Source of the DNA: Methanobacterium sp. UBA279
GTDB lineage: Archaea; Methanobacteriota; Methanobacteria; Methanobacteriales; Methanobacteriaceae
Direction: 5' to 3'
Length of the DNA: 6,037 nt
NCBI GenBank assembly: GCA_002502855.1
Contig: DAQK01000011.1
Location: 1 to 6,037 of the forward strand
In this document: piece after piece, positions 5,721-6,037 of the stretch
Layout of the letters: the number at the start of each line of letters is the position of its first letter
How positions within the stretch are numbered: position 1 is the stretch's first letter
The notes under the pieces: model-generated
What the model saw: only the letters and a program-made list of their open reading frames with translations
Told to the model about the DNA's origin: nothing
Database searches by the model: none
Translations under genes and position numbers: made by a program

Positions 5721-5860
5721 TTTGCTATGAAACGATGAACCAATAATGTTTCTCATATCAAATTGAATACAAATTAGATAGATATGCGGGTATAATTCTA
5801 TAAAATTAATAGATAAGTTGAGGTTTTTTTGATAAAAATCATATTAAGGGCTGGTTAAAC

Positions 5861-5896
5861 AAAAAAATTAGAAAAAGTAAGAATCCAAAAAAAAAA
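5861..5896 (-). terminator. Oligo-T terminator region of the TRAM gene
   Basis: On the minus strand, about 60 bases after the TRAM stop, there is a run of ten T (5887-5896) and then a run of seven T (5861-5867). Successive U-runs are the usual intrinsic termination signal in methanogens. Confidence 0.5.
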
Positions 5897-5954
5897 TAAA
5901 TGAATCTTATAAACTTGAAATTTACTTTAAGTTGTAATTTTTATTAGATAATGC

Positions 5955-6037
5955 TTATTCCACCACGTCGGCGAAGCCGAAGTTTCTGCGGGTGGTGTTT
6001 ATCCTTATTTTTACTTCATCGCCTACTTTGGCGCCTG
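5955..6037 (-). CDS. TRAM-domain protein, C-terminal end (partial)
   Basis: Only the last 26 residues are in the window: GAKVGDEVKIRIN followed by TTRRNFGFADVVE and TAA. GA-VGD-V-I-I, then a basic turn and a final aromatic strand, is the end of a TRAM domain (a small OB-like RNA-binding barrel). In methanogens, single-domain TRAM proteins of about 60-75 residues act as RNA-binding, cold-shock-like chaperones. The same ending also occurs in larger TRAM-containing enzymes such as tRNA-modifying methyltransferases or methylthiotransferases, so full length is needed to decide. The PGAKVGD-style segment followed directly by the protein end favours the small form. GC is noticeably higher than in the adjoining DNA, as for ppx-ppk, consistent with a conserved chromosomal gene. 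Confidence 0.8.
   Translation of the reverse strand, partial: GAKVGDEVKIRINTTRRNFGFADVVE

Larger units (their letters stand above)
5691..5954. other. Non-coding AT-rich intergenic region
   Basis: I see no gene in either strand here; the longest minus-strand frame with an ATG is about 20 codons. It contains the candidate promoter of the TumE-like pair and, nearer the TRAM gene, T-runs on the minus strand. There is also a T7 run on the plus strand at 5824-5830 with no gene in front of it to explain it. Confidence 0.4.

Noticed and set aside
1..6037. CRISPR array, tRNA, rRNA or riboswitch
   Set aside because: I saw no regularly spaced repeats, no tRNA-like cloverleaf, no rRNA-like GC-rich sequence and no leader long enough for a riboswitch upstream of ppx.

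Overview
The window looks like the chromosome of a methanogenic archaeon, most likely a mesophilic Methanobacterium or close relative. The reasons are the AT-rich intergenic DNA, archaeal TATA-like boxes (TTTATATA type), GGTG/GAGGT ribosome-binding sites, oligo-T stretches after genes, a TRAM-domain gene end typical of methanogens, and the style of the small toxin-antitoxin genes. The assignment is an inference from style and gene content; no rRNA or marker gene is present.

Layout. Positions 1-384 are gene-free and AT-rich. Perfect 10-base inverted repeats at 1-10 and 184-193, plus an internal hairpin, suggest a small non-autonomous element or its remnant. Positions 385-903 (minus strand) hold a toxin-antitoxin pair: an intact DUF2283 antitoxin-like gene downstream of a toxin-like gene (PBECR/RelE-like style) broken by two frameshifts and lacking a start codon. 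Positions 1050-1295 (minus) and 1418-1723 (plus) are two short divergent genes of unknown function; the first may be a ribbon-helix-helix protein. Positions 1927-4892 (plus) are a tight two-gene polyphosphate operon, ppx followed two bases later by ppk1. Both look intact, with clearly higher GC than the surroundings. Positions 4998-5680 (minus) hold a second toxin-antitoxin-like pair: a TumE-like (DUF6516) toxin whose N-terminus lies in another frame, preceded by a partner reading frame with no usable start codon. Positions 5691-5954 are non-coding and contain a probable terminator for the last gene. Positions 5955-6037 (minus) are the C-terminal end of a TRAM-domain RNA-binding protein that runs off the window.

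How it fits together. The functional core is polyphosphate turnover: Ppk1 makes polyphosphate from ATP, and Ppx degrades it. The flanks look like an accessory zone with two decaying toxin-antitoxin modules and possible mobile-element debris. I see no convincing new multi-gene system. The most informative observations are the reconstructed broken toxin genes, one base position that could have removed both an antitoxin start and the toxin's last codons, the corrected ppx start, and a Gln at a position that is a functionally important His in E. coli Ppk.
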